Shown here: positions 45,444 to 58,334 of the stretch, in pieces
How the letters are laid out: each line of letters opens with the position of its first letter
How positions within the stretch are numbered: position 1 is the first letter of the stretch
NCBI GenBank assembly: GCA_037126765.1
Contig: JBBCBC010000019.1
Location: 33,378,222-33,442,221, forward strand
DNA length: 64,000 nucleotides
Source of the DNA: Stenogyne calaminthoides
Lineage: Eukaryota; Streptophyta; Magnoliopsida; Lamiales; Lamiaceae
Reading direction: 5' to 3'
Translations under genes and position numbers: made by a program
The notes under the pieces: generated by a model
The model's database searches: none
What the model was told of the DNA's origin: nothing
The model's input: only the letters and a program-made list of their open reading frames with translations

Positions 45444-48400
45444 ATGGTGGGTTTTCAGATCTCCTGTAGTTGATCATTTCTTATCATTTTGTATATGTGC
45501 GAATATCTGTGTATGTATAATATTGCAATTCGGGAGATGTAGATGTATCTTTACATTGTTTGCTTTGGCTTTCGCTGTTAGCTTTTGAAGATGTAACGAT
45601 TATGCTCAAAAACATATGTTGGGGGTTTTAGATTTCGTCAGAGGTTATGGCTTGTTTTTTTTTTCTTATCTTTAAGCGGTTGTACTCGTCTTCAGTGCAT
45701 TGAAAGGCATGATTCCACAATGTTTTGCCGAAATAGTTGCCAGATATTGATAGTGTATTTTCGTCCAGGCTTAGTTTTTAATTTTGTTTGGTTTGGATTT
45801 TGCGGCATACTCTGGTTTTCGTTGATATTTGATCTGGATATATTGTTACTTTCGGTATTTTGTTCGTTATTTTGTAATTTTTGACAATTCTATGTTCTTT
45901 ATTATAGCTTTTAAAGGGTGCATCAAGTTTTACCGAATCGAGTCATTTTACATTCTGTCATTTTACCTGTGTGCTGAGTTCTCATACATTTGAGTTATGG
46001 TGCCTCAGCTAATATCTGTTGGTTCTGTTAACAGGTGTTTGTCAAGTCACAGAAGTCAAATGCTTACTTCAAGCGATTTCAAGTTAAATACAAGAGAAGG
46101 AGACGTAAGTTGCCCGAGATTATTTCTGTTTTCTTAGTTTTGCTGGAACTTTTATTGACCTTGATAATTTTTCTATACAGAGGGAAGACTGACTATCGGG
46201 CAAGGATCCGCATGATTAATCAGGACAAGAACAAGTATAATACACGAAGTTCGATTTGTTGTGCGATTTGTATCCTTGAGCTCTTTCTATTTTAATCAAT
46301 TCCTAATATAATAAACCCTATTACTATCTAGATTAAGTGTGAATTAATTGTCACCGTTCTGGCCATCCACTTTATTGTTGGTTTCCAACATTTATGCTGT
46401 GGTTAACCTATAAAAACTCACTGTGATATTATAATTTTTGTCGGCCTATGAAGTATCCCAGCCAGCTGAAAGTGATGAATGAGTGATTTCATGTTACCCT
46501 AATGCAATGCCCAATTGCCACTGTGAATGTTGAAGTTGCCTTAACATTAATTTCAGACCAACAGAGATATAATTGCACAAATTGTGTCTGCAAGCATCAC
46601 TGGTGACCATGTTCTTGCTGCTGCTTATGCACATGAGCTTCCTCGTTATGGCCTTGAAGCTGGCTTGACCAATTATTCTGCTGGTATTGTTATTAGCTTA
46701 ATAGTTTTGTTTTAAAAAAAATTCTCCAGCTATATTGAGATATTTTACTTTGACCTTTATGAAATAGCTTACTGCACTGGACTTCTTTTGGGTCGCCGAG
46801 TTCTGAAGAAGCTTGAGCTTGATTCAGAGTATGAAGGAAATGTTGAGGTAACTTGTTTGTTTGGCTTGTCTGTTTATATGTCTGTCACTGTTCATATAAG
46901 TTTGTAGTGATTGGACATCCAACACTTGGTGGATGCATATTAGGGTTTGTATCATATATATTTATGTTTATGTGTACTGATATATTAGTATATTTGTAAT
47001 TATATAATTTGTATTTAAGTTTTTCATTCGATAAATATTTTTTAAAAATTTTCATATTGTTAAATGTTCACCAAGGCCACTAGTTATTCTTAAATTTATT
47101 TTAAATATTCAAATTCAATAAAAAACACTTCATGACTATTAATATGAATATTTTAGATCTTAAAATTTGTTTCTCAGATAAAAAAATGTAAAAAGAAAAA
47201 TTTTTGATATATTAGTTATGCAATGTATTTGTAATGAAAAAAAAAGTTTGCATTTTTAGGAAAAAACAATTGTCTTTTTAGCTTTTGCTTATTTACGTCT
47301 TTTCCATTCACACACTCGGTGCACACTCCTAGTTTGTGTGCTAATTTGCATTTTTGGCTAGAAATTTTGGCGGGAGATTAACTAATATGATTTTCCTTAT
47401 TAATATGATTTTATTTATTTATATACATAGATATAATTTTGTATGCATATGTGTGTATTTGCGACTGTAATTGAAATTAACTAACAATCTTTCCAGGCCA
47501 CTGGAGAGGATTACTCTGTTGAACCAGCTGAAAGCAGGAGACCTTTCCGTGCCCTTCTAGATGTTGGCCTCTTGAAAACCACCACTGGGAACCGAATTTT
47601 TGGTGCCCTCAAGGTACAATCTGGCTTGAATGTGAACACGTGCTGGCCACTTAATGCATACATGCTCGTGATGTTGCTAATTTTAGTTCATTTACATTTG
47701 TATATTTATTCAACTAATAATTGTTCAAATTTCTGTTATTGTGGTATTAAGGTTTAATTCCTCAAATAAAGATTTTCTTTTCATGATTCAGGGAGCTCTA
47801 GATGCTGGACTTGATATTCCTCACAGTGAAAAGAGGTTTGCCGGCTTCAGCAAGGATAGCAAGCAACTTGATGCTGAAGTGCATCGCAAGTACATCTATG
47901 GTGGCCACATATCTGCTTACATGAATGTGAGTCTTTTAACACCCTTAAAGATTTTGTTTCAATACTAATTCGTATCAATACCAGTTCTGATTGGCAAATT
48001 ATTACATGCTTTTGATTTGTAGTCTCTGATCGAAGATGAGCCTGAGAAGTATCAGACGCACTTTAGCAAATACATTAAAAAGGGAGTTGAGCCCGATAAC
48101 CTTGAGGAGATGTACAAGAAGGTCCATGCAGCCATCCGTGCTGATCCAACAGAGAAGAAATCTGAAAAGCCGGCACCAAAGGAACACAAGAGGTAAGACA
48201 TCTTGTAGTCAAGTAGAATGTTTTTACAGATTGCTTTTTCTAATTGAACTAAGTATTTGATGCTCATTTTAACATTCATGATGAGGAAAAGCTGAATCAT
48301 CATGTCATATATATTTTTTCTCTGCATTAGAAAGGTCATTTTGTTTGAATAATATATACTTGAGACTTAATCTGGGTTTTGTCCTTTTGTAGATACAACC

Positions 48401-48507
48401 TTAAGAAGCTGACATACGAGGAGAGAAAGAACAAGTTGATTGAGAGGTTAAATGCTCTGAACTCTGCAGCAGGAATTGACGACGATGATGACGAGGATGA
48501 TGAGTGA
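45444..48507 (+). CDS. RPL5: 60S ribosomal protein L5 (uL18)
   Basis: RPL5 binds 5S rRNA and delivers it to the 60S subunit. Nine exons: 45444-45446 (ATG only), 46035-46104, about 46183-46269, 46557-46683, 46768-46847, 47497-47613, 47792-47936, 48023-48192 and 48393-48507. Together they give about 300 residues with family landmarks FVKSQKSNAYFKRFQVKYKR, TDYRARIR, IVAQ-like IIAQIVSAS, AYAHELPRYGLE, RRPFRALLDVGL, KRFAGFSKDSKQLDAE and YNLKKLTYEERKNKL. The tail is acidic (DDDDEDDE). Exons 2-3 appear to lack three single bases relative to the family: one G at the exon-3 start (AGGGAAG), one C in the Asn-Thr-Pro-Lys stretch (tacacgaag, about 46245) and one A just after (about 46251). Taken literally, these shift the frame. 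All other exons and splice sites are intact, so sequencing error is likelier than a pseudogene. Confidence 0.88.
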
Positions 48508-49320
48508 ACAGCATGATTAAAAGTCTTGTGTTGGTGTCAATTTTGTTTTTGTTCTGTTCTTTTTGATATCTATGGTTATCTGTCTGTTGTCACAGCATGT
48601 TGAGATATTATGACTTGGTTCAGTCTTAATTATCTATCTACAGTTTTATTTTTGAAGAATGTTACAATATGGTTATCAACTTCTTTATTAAATTTCTTGA
48701 GTGTTTATGCAAGAAATGCCCTTTTTTATGTATTAAAGGAAATTTCCCCCTAGGATTTTGTGATTGCTAGCTTTTTACCGGAATAAACAGTTAGTTAAGG
48801 TAGTTATTTACATATTACGTAGTTAGAGGTATAGGTCTTGTTTTATATTTTCTTTAACCGGAGCTGTTTGCAAAATAATGAGTAATGTTAATCGTATTTT
48901 TAAATTATTAATTCATTTGTTTTCCAGTGGCACAAAATAATGTTTATAAAAAAATAATGTTAATCGTATTTTTAAATTATAAATTCATTTGCTTTATCGC
49001 ATTTTTTTCAATAGGAACCAGCTATTGTTTTTTCAATAAGTATACACTGTTTCCTAGCTATTTCTTAACCTCTTTATGAGAAGGAAAGGCCTGTTTACAA
49101 TAATATAATGTGATGCAAAAAAATTGTGAGGCAGATCTTATATTACGTGTACAATTTTTTACTAATTAAGCATTTCATGTGAGACTGTTTCGTTAGAGGG
49201 TGATTTTATGCATTTAAGTTGTAAAAGTTTTGAACCTACAATTTCTTTTCAACGGTAGTTTCACTTGAGGTCCAGGATAATATTCCAATACGTTTTTACC
49301 TAAATCTTAGTAATAAGACA
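48508..49320. other. RPL5 3' UTR and spacer
   Basis: The first about 200 bases are T-rich with aataaa-poor poly(A) signals typical of plants. A short duplication of 'gtaatgttaatcgtattttt' occurs at 48880 and 48955. No gene is visible. Confidence 0.6.
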
Positions 49321-49552
49321 GTCTAGTATGAAAATTTTCATACGTGAAAAAACTTTAATTTACAATCAAATTCTGTAATTGGCGAAGGTAAGACAAAATT
49401 GAGTGGTTCATGGTTCACTCGGCCCAAGTGGTTCATAGTTCACCCGGCCCAAATATGCCATAATTTAGGGTTCATTATTTAGTGTTTAGGGTGTAGATGA
49501 TTGATTTATGACAATTTTATAGATTTTCATACATGAAATTTTCACATTAGAT
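49321..49552 (-). mobile_element. MITE family A, copy 3 (reversed)
   Basis: Reverse-orientation relative of 5666-5898. It starts gtctagtatgaaaattttca and ends cacattagat. It lies outside the segmental duplication, so it is an independent insertion. Confidence 0.75.
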
Positions 49553-50748
49553 CTAATCTAGTAATAAAATAACAATAACAATTGTGATGAGGAAGTGGAA
49601 TAATTCAAGCGCGGTTAGAGCACAACTATCGCGAGGTCATTGATTAGAGTCAACATATGCTCGAAAAAAAAAGATCTGATAATTATAGAAACTAATCTAT
49701 TCTCATTTTTCAAAAGAACGTTTCTAAAATTTCAAAAGCAAGAAAGAAAGCCCTATACTTTATGAAATACACCTAGTGTCATAACTATATATTGCACTCA
49801 TAACTATATATTGCACTCATGAATTTATATTTATGTATGGCAATATATGTAAACCATTAATATCATATAAAAAAAAGAAGAAAACCCCTAACAAGTTCCT
49901 AGTGATTGTTTCACATGCCCTTCACTATGGTGGCTCCCTCCTCTCATGATTTGAATGCTGCTCTATTACCCTTTCCCCCTTTCTTTAGAGATAGAAATGG
50001 AATCTTTCAATAACGCAAAATATAGGCCAAATAAAAGTTTTATGGGACATCTACTCATGTTCACTCATTTCTGCAAAAGCACAATTCTTCACTCTCTTTA
50101 ACCTATTTTGGCAGCTTTCAATTTATTCAAGAAAAATACTAGTATACAATATTTTCACATTAATCAATAATAATCACACCATATTATTTTTAAAAATTCA
50201 TCTTGTACAAATGAGTACTAAATTCTGATAATTTGTATTGACTTTTATCAATACGAATATCACAACTGTTATTGATAATTGTACATTAATGAATATCCAA
50301 CAACACACATATATTCATGTATGGATAAATGCATATACCAACAAGTATAATATCTCGTGGCACACAGTTTTGGTAGACATACAAAAGGGACCTCTTGGAA
50401 CCACTTTAGGTGTAAAAAGGGTGCTCTTATTCCCAAGCAAAATGCTTTTTTTGTCCATCACTTTTTGACTAAAAATCTGCAATAAATCGTAGTGTTGTTT
50501 TTGGTTATGGTTTTGACTCTCATTAGCTGTAATTAATCTTACTTTTCACACTACCTTATAATTCAATTAATTAATTATAACTGCTAAAAGTGATTACAAA
50601 AGTTGATCACTCAACATAAAATCTTTTATTAAGTATCTTACACCACGAGCACAAAATCAAGCCTTTACCCATTTTATCATAATAATATATAATTAAGTTA
50701 TACACCACTCATTCTATATTAAACAAAACTATTTTACATGTTCAAAAT
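49553..50748. other. Spacer between RPL5 and the protease gene
   Basis: AT-rich. A SINE-like scrap with gcggttagagca lies at 49609. The last about 100 bases are the protease 3' UTR on the minus strand. No gene is visible. Confidence 0.5.
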
Positions 50749-52218
50749 TCAGCAAACATTCGGCCCGAACCCGACATATCCATTCGATCCATCAAACGAT
50801 ATTTGGATACCTTCCTGTTGAATATTTCCAATTATGGAAAGATCCGAAGGAGATGGAGCGAAAGCAAAGCAAAACGTGCCCCTCTCGTCCACTGGAATTA
50901 GAAAGTTCCTAGCCGGGAGGGTCAGAATCGGCCCTCCCGACAGGAAAAACGAAACGGTTGGCACCCGAACCGTCACAAACCCATTCAAATCATAACAAGT
51001 ATCGAATATCGAAACCCCCGGCGCCCGCGGCAAGTTCGCCGTCTCCGCCATGAACGTGTCGCGAAACGCCACGCACGCTGTGACGGGCAGGCGCGTGACG
51101 GCCGTCCCCGTGTCCATCACCACCCCGCCCTCGCCCGTCTCAGACAACCGAAACACGTCCTCGGGCACGGGCACCCGGGTCCCACCCACCCCAAGCCCCG
51201 ACAACCCGACATAATAAAAAGTCGGGGCCCGCAAGTTCTGTAACAACGGGACCCACGCGGCTCCCACGGGTAATACAGAGCGCCCGAACTCCAACGACCC
51301 GTAGGAGCCCGTGCCCCGACTCACTAAACAATAACTAAAGGCCCCACCGGTCTGCCCGCCGAGCTGGCCCACTAAGGACATGGGCCCACCTCCCAGGCCC
51401 AATAACCCGGCCGCGCCCACGAACATGCCCCCCGGTTCGTGTGCCCACCCGATTGCTATATTTTGGACTGTAGTGCGGCCTATTGTGAGGGTTTCTAAGG
51501 CGAGGGTGCCTTTTGTGTAGGACCCATCGCCGTAGGAGACTTGGTATTTGCACCGACCCGAGTGGCAACCCGAATTGTCGAGGCGGGTGCAGACGTCGGA
51601 GGTGCATGGGACGCCGGAGAAGGAGGCGGAGTCGGCCGGGTCGAATACCGGGTCGGATTGGTGGTAACATTGGGTGCATGGTTGGCATTGGACCCACACG
51701 ATGTCGCTGCCGGAGTCGATGACCATGTACTGGCTACGGGGCGGGCTGCCGATGCCGATTCGGACGAAGTACTCGCCGCTGCCTTGGTCCATACCCGAGA
51801 CGACGTCCGACCCGAACCCGGAGACCTGGTAGGCGGCGGCGCCGCCGGTGGGGGAGAGGCGGTGGATTAGGGTGGCGACTCGTTGGGTGTCTCGTTGCAT
51901 GCGGGATTGGAGGCGTTGTTGGTGGTTGTGGTGCCATTTGTGGGTTAGTTTGTCACGGTGGATTAGGTTGAGTTTGACGCTCGAGTTGGTGGTGAGTGGG
52001 TGGTGAGTTGACTCGGTTTGGGTGGACTCGGTGGAGAAGAGGGGGTGGAGGGTGGTGTCGGAGAGGGATTGTTTGATGTCGAGGTGTTCGTAGAGGGGGA
52101 AAGGGAGGGCGTGGCCGGAGGAGGTGGTGGTGACGGTGGCGGAGAGGGTGTGTTGCGGCGGCGTAAGGAGGAGGAGAAGGAGGAGGAGAAATGATTGGAA
52201 TGGTATGTGAATAAGCAT
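50749..52218 (-). CDS. Secreted aspartic protease, nepenthesin/ASPG type
   Basis: A single uninterrupted 489-codon frame, as is common in this A1 subfamily. Residues 1-27 are a signal peptide with a long Leu run. Residues about 28-145 form a prodomain containing LNLIHRD. The mature protease starts near GSGEYFVRIGIGSPP. The catalytic aspartates are D168 (DSGS) and D369 (DTGT). The cysteine-rich nepenthesin-type insert (CQPCTQCYHQ) follows the first. The C-terminal AXI1-like fold ends SIIGNIQQEGIQI. It resembles Arabidopsis ASPG1/ASPG2, which act in drought and ABA responses, but orthology is not proven. The gene is GC-rich compared with its flanks, and the ATG at 52218 is the only one that includes the signal peptide. 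Confidence 0.94.
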   Translation of the reverse strand: MLIHIPFQSFLLLLLLLLTPPQHTLSATVTTTSSGHALPFPLYEHLDIKQSLSDTTLHPLFSTESTQTESTHHPLTTNSSVKLNLIHRDKLTHKWHHNHQQRLQSRMQRDTQRVATLIHRLSPTGGAAAYQVSGFGSDVVSGMDQGSGEYFVRIGIGSPPRSQYMVIDSGSDIVWVQCQPCTQCYHQSDPVFDPADSASFSGVPCTSDVCTRLDNSGCHSGRCKYQVSYGDGSYTKGTLALETLTIGRTTVQNIAIGWAHEPGGMFVGAAGLLGLGGGPMSLVGQLGGQTGGAFSYCLVSRGTGSYGSLEFGRSVLPVGAAWVPLLQNLRAPTFYYVGLSGLGVGGTRVPVPEDVFRLSETGEGGVVMDTGTAVTRLPVTACVAFRDTFMAETANLPRAPGVSIFDTCYDLNGFVTVRVPTVSFFLSGGPILTLPARNFLIPVDERGTFCFAFAPSPSDLSIIGNIQQEGIQISFDGSNGYVGFGPNVC

Positions 52219-52470
52219 TGTTGATTTGTGTGGGTTATTAGAAAAAGGAGGTGCTTTTGCTTGTTTATTTATTTGAGATTGAAATTTTTAGAGGAAATGG
52301 GTTTAGGAGAAAGGGAGGGATTTATTTATGTGGTTTGGGTTTTGGGATGTGAAGAGTGAAGAGAGAAAAGTATGGTGGGGTTGAAGGGGCTGATAAATAA
52401 TTGAGTGATGGGGTACTCCTTCTCTCACCTTTTTTTTTTCTTGTGAGTGATGGTACATTTGAAATATTTA
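52219..52470 (-). promoter_or_regulatory. Upstream region of the protease gene
   Basis: On the minus strand it holds CT-rich leader sequence and a tttattta/tataaat-like run about 50-110 bases before the ATG. No specific operator is recognised. Confidence 0.4.
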
Positions 52471-52587
52471 TAGATTAAATTTCAAGCATATGCATTATTT
52501 TTTGGAGGGAGTTAATTATGTGCACCAACTCTAAGAAAAAACTTGTATTGCATACTGTGATTTTCGTGCAATTTTTTTTTTTTTAGA

Positions 52588-53335
52588 TCATGTCTATTTA
52601 AGCGAATCCTATCTTATAAGTTTCTTCTTCCTCGCATCCTAATAAACGCGACCAAATCTCAGTTGATTTTCATAACGGTGCGTCTCTAAATTTTTCCTTC
52701 TCTTCTCTTGTTTTTTTTCCACTTCCTTATTCAAATTCTTTTGTATTCTTCTCGTTTTTTTTCAGTTTTTCATCCTCGCAAATTTACAAGTCCTTCCGTT
52801 CTTTTTTTCTCTTGATTTTCTAACGCAGCTTTTCAGATCCTTCTGCACTCTTCTCACATTATTCTTTAAACCTGTAATTTTGAACTGAAGATTTTTTATC
52901 GCACTTGTACTGATTTTTATTCATGTGGTAACACATTTTTTTATACGTGCGGTAACACTTTTTTGTTCATGTAGTAACACATCATTTTTTAAAAATACGT
53001 AACACTTTATACATGCCTTTGTAATACTATGCGAATACTCATGTGTTACGTTATGTTTTAATATGTGTTACATGCAGTAACACATGAGTAATGATAATGT
53101 AATTTTTCTTTTTTAAATGATAGTAATACATTTTATTTATATAAGTATTACATTTTTTTCACGTAGTAACACACTGATGTAGTAACACACACAAAAACTT
53201 GATAAATTAAAATAAATACTTGGAGAATGATAATACAATTTTTTTCCACGTAGTAACACGTTTCGCTTCAATATTTCACAAGAGACCTACTCCAAACTCT
53301 AATGTTATATTCCACCTAAATAGACATGATTATAG
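52588..53335. mobile_element. Possible non-autonomous TIR element with gtaacac repeats
   Basis: The ends atcatgtctattta and taaatagacatgat are inverted copies. The interior carries about ten 'gtagtaacaca' motifs (52925-53260). No transposase is visible, and the target duplication is not clear. Confidence 0.5.
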
Positions 53336-53354
53336 GTTTAGAACGAGTCTTGCA

Positions 53355-53560
53355 TGCATCAAGTGCACCGTGCATTTTATAGTATATTTTAAAAACTTGC
53401 AACTTGTTGCACTAAAACTTGTGACTTGTTGCACTGAAATGTGCATCGTAAAACATAGTTACATATTTTAGTGTAAAAAGTTACAAAATTCAGTATACAA
53501 GTTGCAAAGTTTTAAAATACACTATGAAATGCACAATGCACTATGGAGTACACATTTTAG
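53355..53560. repeat. Foldback repeat (caacttgttgcac)
   Basis: Left arm 'gtgcattttatagtatattt' pairs with right-arm 'aaatacactatgaaatgcac'. Between them lie short caacttgttgcacta repeats. A related sequence recurs at 55535-55680. Confidence 0.6.
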
Positions 53561-56038
53561 TGTAAAATAAGTTACAAGTTTCAGTATAAAAGTTACAAGT
53601 TCCTAATATGAGTTCATGCTCATTTGAACTCTCATTTTTAAGTGTCACTGTTATGCAGGTGAAATATTATTATTTAAAATATATTTAATTTTTAAAAAGT
53701 GATAGTGCATATGTAACCGTGTGTTTTTTTTTTTTGAAAAAAAATAATTCAGATGAATTTAGAAAGGACAATTCCTACATTTACTTTAATTTTTTCTGTA
53801 AATGATAATATCAAAATAGCTCTACAAAAGAAGAATTATAATTTCAAAATAGCAAAATAACAAAAACCAATTTTGTATAAATTAATTAAATTTACAGTAC
53901 AATCTTAATTATGAAAGTGTCGAGGGAAATGAATGGACATTTGAAGAAGGTAACTACTATCTTTTTACCTGTCTGTTGGGCTATTTAACTATTTAAGCCC
54001 CCACATTGTGTTTGTCTTCTTATTCCTCTTTCCTAAACCATTCTTCACTTATATCCGGCCTCAATTCTAAATTTCTAACATCGGTGAAATATTATGACAA
54101 ACCAACAAATTTATTTATTTGGTAAGATTTTAAATCTTGCTCGATTTAGATTTCAACAAATGTAACTAAAAAAACAAAGGGTAAAACAGAAAAAAAATTA
54201 ATGGACACTTGTGCTAGACTCGTATTTCACTTCAATAACTTCATTATAACTCATTTAAATTTTATTAAGACAAATTCATGCAATTTTCCCGATTAGGATT
54301 CAAACAATCGATGAGAAAAATCCTCAAGAATTGATCAAGTGGTGTAAGTTTGAAACTTAAGAGTATGCTCGTTTAAAGTGGGGCTCCCGCTAGTAAATGG
54401 TAGGTTATGGTCTCCCAAATTAATCGATATTTAGATTAGGTATCGAGTTATAGAAAAAATAAAGAGAAAAAAATGAATAAAGTGGAATAAAATTTGCACA
54501 TGTGTGGAAGCATCAAATGTTTTTTATATAATTAAAAGTGTAGGTAGTCAAAGCAATCCAACCTTTGAAACACAAACAGTTAACAAATGATTTCCAGTTA
54601 CCAAACAGGCCGAGTGTTTGTCGCAAGCTGTTGGGAGAACTTCATTTATTTTTAAATAAAATATCAAATGTGTATATATAGACAAAAAATTGTATAAACT
54701 TAATTCATGCTATGAACCTTATTTTTAATTCATGATATTTGACCCTACCCAGGTTATGTACGATCGAGTCAAGTTTAGTAGTTTAGAAAAATGTACTGTT
54801 GGAATTGGAGAAATGAGTAAAATAATTTAAGTTCATAGCATAGAGTCATATATATAGACCCGATTCATGAGAGACCAACTTATATATATACTGTATCTAA
54901 ATGTAATTAATTTTATTTATAATATATTTCATTGTGTCAATAAGAAAGAAAATATTTTATTATATATACATGAAATAAATTCTTTAATTTTTGAAAAAAT
55001 AATTAATTCTTTAATAAAATTCTACTAAGATTACATAGAAATTATTCAGTAATTAATCAAAAATCAACTTAAGAAAGGAATTGAAAATATACATGGATGT
55101 TAGATTATTAGAAATTACTATATAAGCACATAACATATATATAAAATTAAAGAGGAAGCAATTAACAGAATAGTTGATAGTGCAATAGTGCAATCCCACT
55201 GCTTGCTCCCACACACCATTTTTTTGTGGCCACGCCACTTTGAAGCATGCATGAAAAAACAGTGATTGATGACGCAAAATGAGATGAATTCTTGGGTTTC
55301 CTAGTTATGGAAGCTTTATTGCTTACATGATATCATGATGTTCTGTTGAATTGTAGTAATGTTCAGCTAGTGAACCCATAAAGTATTAGTTCAAGTGGTT
55401 GAAATATTGTAGGAGTAATGAAAATATTTTATCAACTGAATTTCTCATCCACCAATTTCTGGAGTTGGGAAATGGCGGGGTACACCATTTTTAAAAAATT
55501 ATTCAAGGCAAAGTCTTATATGCATCCACGTGCACACTGCACTCATAATGCATTTTAAAAATATGCAACTTGTTATATTGAAAGATGCAATTTGTTTACA
55601 TTGAACCGTGCAATTATTAATATGAAAAAATAGTTGAATGGTTCAATATAAACAAATTGCATCTTTTAATACAACAAATTAATGTTTCTAAAATAAATAA
55701 TGATTCTACGGTACATTTAAATACACATGATCAAACCCACTCATTATTCAAAATAAATGGTTATTTATTATTTTAACCGTCCATTACTCCATTTAACGTT
55801 CGAGTCAAGTCGATATGAAAGGTAATAGAAAAGTTATGAGAATGTAAGAATATATATATATAGTGATGTTGATGAACATGATTTTGTCTATGCAATAATG
55901 CTACACAATATGGTAGTGTTAAGTATGTGTTTTAATATTATTAGTTGAATTAGAATAAAAAATATAAATGTAAAAGAATGTGTATGTGATAAAAAAGAGG
56001 TATTAAACAACGCCTAACACTCTAGGATGACCACTAGC
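53561..56038. other. AT-rich intergenic DNA
   Basis: No gene is visible. A small inverted repeat at 55555-55675 (aaatatgcaacttg, gaaagatgcaatttgtt and complements) is related to 53355-53560. Short TA runs lie at 55848-55862. Confidence 0.5.
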
Positions 56039-56885
56039 TAGGGTTGTTCACGGAGTTTGGAGATTACTGAACCCTAACACTCTAGGGACCTGAATATTAC
56101 AGAATTAACCTTAGAGGAAAAAACGAATGATACCACACTAAATCGGACCGGACCGAACTGGACCGAATAACCGTTTTAAATATGTAATAAATTTAATTAT
56201 TAATTTATTTTTTATTCATTAAATTGTATTATATATTATTGATATCCATATAATTTTATATCATATAAATTTTTTGGCTAGATATTAGAATATTTACTTC
56301 CATATTTGTTATTTATAATTATCGAGAATCCTATAAAGTTCTCAATTTACAATTACACATCCTTACTCTCTTGCACCAACTCATCGCTTTGTAGTCTATA
56401 CCTCTCGTCAATTTGGACCGACGAAATTTCACAATATATTTTTTAATGTGTATTTTATTAGTCATGTTTTAAATACATCATTGATGGTGTCTTGGATTAT
56501 TTTATTATTTTCAATTAACTATTATTCTGCCATGTAATATTTTTGAGTTTGAAGGATAGATGCATGAATATGGTTGAAGCGATATTAAATTCATGTGTAT
56601 TTTGTGCAGATTGGATCAACATCCGTAAGAAAACTGTGATTAAAAAGAAAAATGAGGGGGAGAAAAAAGGAGATTTTTTTTTTATTCTTTGGTCCGATCC
56701 GATTTGTTCCAATTCCGTTATAGCTGAAAACTCGTTCCGAACCGCACCGAAAAATTAAAATCCGTACCATTCCGAAGCGAAGTTTTAATATGGATACGAA
56801 CACTCTAATTTTAAAATAACCGAACTTTAGTACGAACGCGGATAATTTTAGATATCCGCTTTGATCCGTACCGTGAGCAACCCTA
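56039..56885. mobile_element. Non-autonomous hAT element (847 bp)
   Basis: Inverted ends tagggttgttcacgg and ccgtgagcaacccta are flanked by an 8-bp near-duplication (ccactagc / tcactagc). Subterminal ggaccgaa-type repeats are typical of hAT ends. There is no coding sequence. Confidence 0.85.
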
Positions 56886-57328
56886 TCACTAGCTATGAAC
56901 ATATTTTGGGCAGTACCCCAGTTGTACTTTCAAAGAGAGGTAGATTTTATGTACAATCCCCCTGCACCGAATTTTATGATTTATAGTGTAGACTTTTATT
57001 TTATATATGTACATTTTCTGAATTGAAATTTAAAATGATACTATATATAATATTAAAAAAAAACTCAGTAAACCTCACAAAGAAATCGCTTATTTATAAT
57101 ATGATAATACATATATATGAAGGAATTAATAAACAAAAATTATAATATGATAATCAGTAATACCACATTGGCGATTGTAGCTTTTGAAGATGGGCGGTTG
57201 GTCTGTGTGATGATTTTGCGTGGTAAAAGAGTGGTGATTCTGAGTCGTGCAATTATAGCTGCTTTCTTTCTTTCGCATGCATGCTTTCGATGCCACCTCA
57301 AATTCCCCATTTCACCACATGGACATTG

Positions 57329-57365
<37 letters not shown>

Positions 57366-57430
57366 TAACAAATTAAATTAATTTTTTTCTGGATATATGT
57401 ATCCATCAGTTGTATTTTATCTTTTTCTTT
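56886..57430. other. Spacer with (TA)n microsatellite
   Basis: A pure AT/TA tract at about 57333-57366. Open frames around 57117-57406 are short and family-less. Confidence 0.55.
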
Positions 57431-58270
57431 TTATAAATTATCACGCATTTTCTTAGGGTGTGGGAGTGGAGCGAGGTTCTGGGTTGATCCGTGGTTAGAG
57501 GATAAGTGTGGGTTGGTGTTGTCATTATAAAAGGAGGACGTGATAGGAAGGGTGTGGATTGGGGAAGTGAGTCTTGGGTGTTCAAGTAAGGAAGAAAGTT
57601 TAATACTAATGAATTTTTTGATTATATGGATCTCTGACAGTTAATTCACAGGTACAATGTAAAGGTGAATATGGTGGATTCTTATAGTTGGCAGGTTCGG
57701 CAAAGAACTCTTTCTAAATAAAAGAGATGTATGATTTGATTGTGGAAGCCTCGACCGAAGAAGAAGCGGTGCATTTCCCGTGGTGGAAGGTGATCCCATC
57801 TAAAATCTCAGCTTTTTCGTGGAAGATCGTTCGTGAAAGACTCCTGACAAAGAATAACTTGATTACTCGTGGTATCTCCAATGGGTTGGGGATGGTTCGT
57901 GCTCAATATGCCTCGGCCCACTGGAGTCATCCAATCACGTCTTGTTCTTATGTTCGATCTCTGGTAAACTCTATCTCCGTGGCTCGATAAAATAATTCGT
58001 TTTGCTTCGTCAGCTCATGATCACTTCGCTGAATTTGTGGAATCTGAAAAGGGCAAGGTGAGGAGGAAGATTGTTGGTCTGATTTGGCATGCTACAATTT
58101 GGAAGATTTGGAAGGTCCGTAATGGCTTGATATTCAAATAAAGTTCGTACACTTTGAATGAACTTATCGATGATATAAAATTCTGCTCGAGAAAATGGAT
58201 CCGATCTCTTTACCCAATGTTCTTTGTTCTCCCGTTTCACGTGGGAATGTTATCCGTTAGAGTGCATTCC
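57430..58270 (+). pseudogene. LINE reverse-transcriptase 3' remnant (zf-RVT)
   Basis: Positions 57727-57880 encode FPWWKVIPSKISAFSWKIV and a following LLTKNNLITRGI stretch, the usual start of the zf-RVT region downstream of plant LINE reverse transcriptases. In another frame, 58010-58190 encode a KIVGLIWHATIWKIWKVRN-type run and ELIDDIKF, the usual LINE C-terminus. Multiple stops and missing pieces show decay. The upstream reverse-transcriptase core is absent. A matching scrap lies at 1160-1365. Confidence 0.75.
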
Positions 58271-58334
58271 TGTTAGATTGTGAGATGAATTCTTGTGTGA
58301 CTCCTCTTGTTGTGTACGTTATGGGTTTTTAAGT

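Noticed and set aside
51335..51937. Arg/Pro-rich frames overlapping the aspartic protease
   Set aside because: They are shadows of the GC-rich protease coding sequence in other frames.
57117..57406. Short genes on both strands near 57117-57406
   Set aside because: Both run into a TA microsatellite and show no family features.
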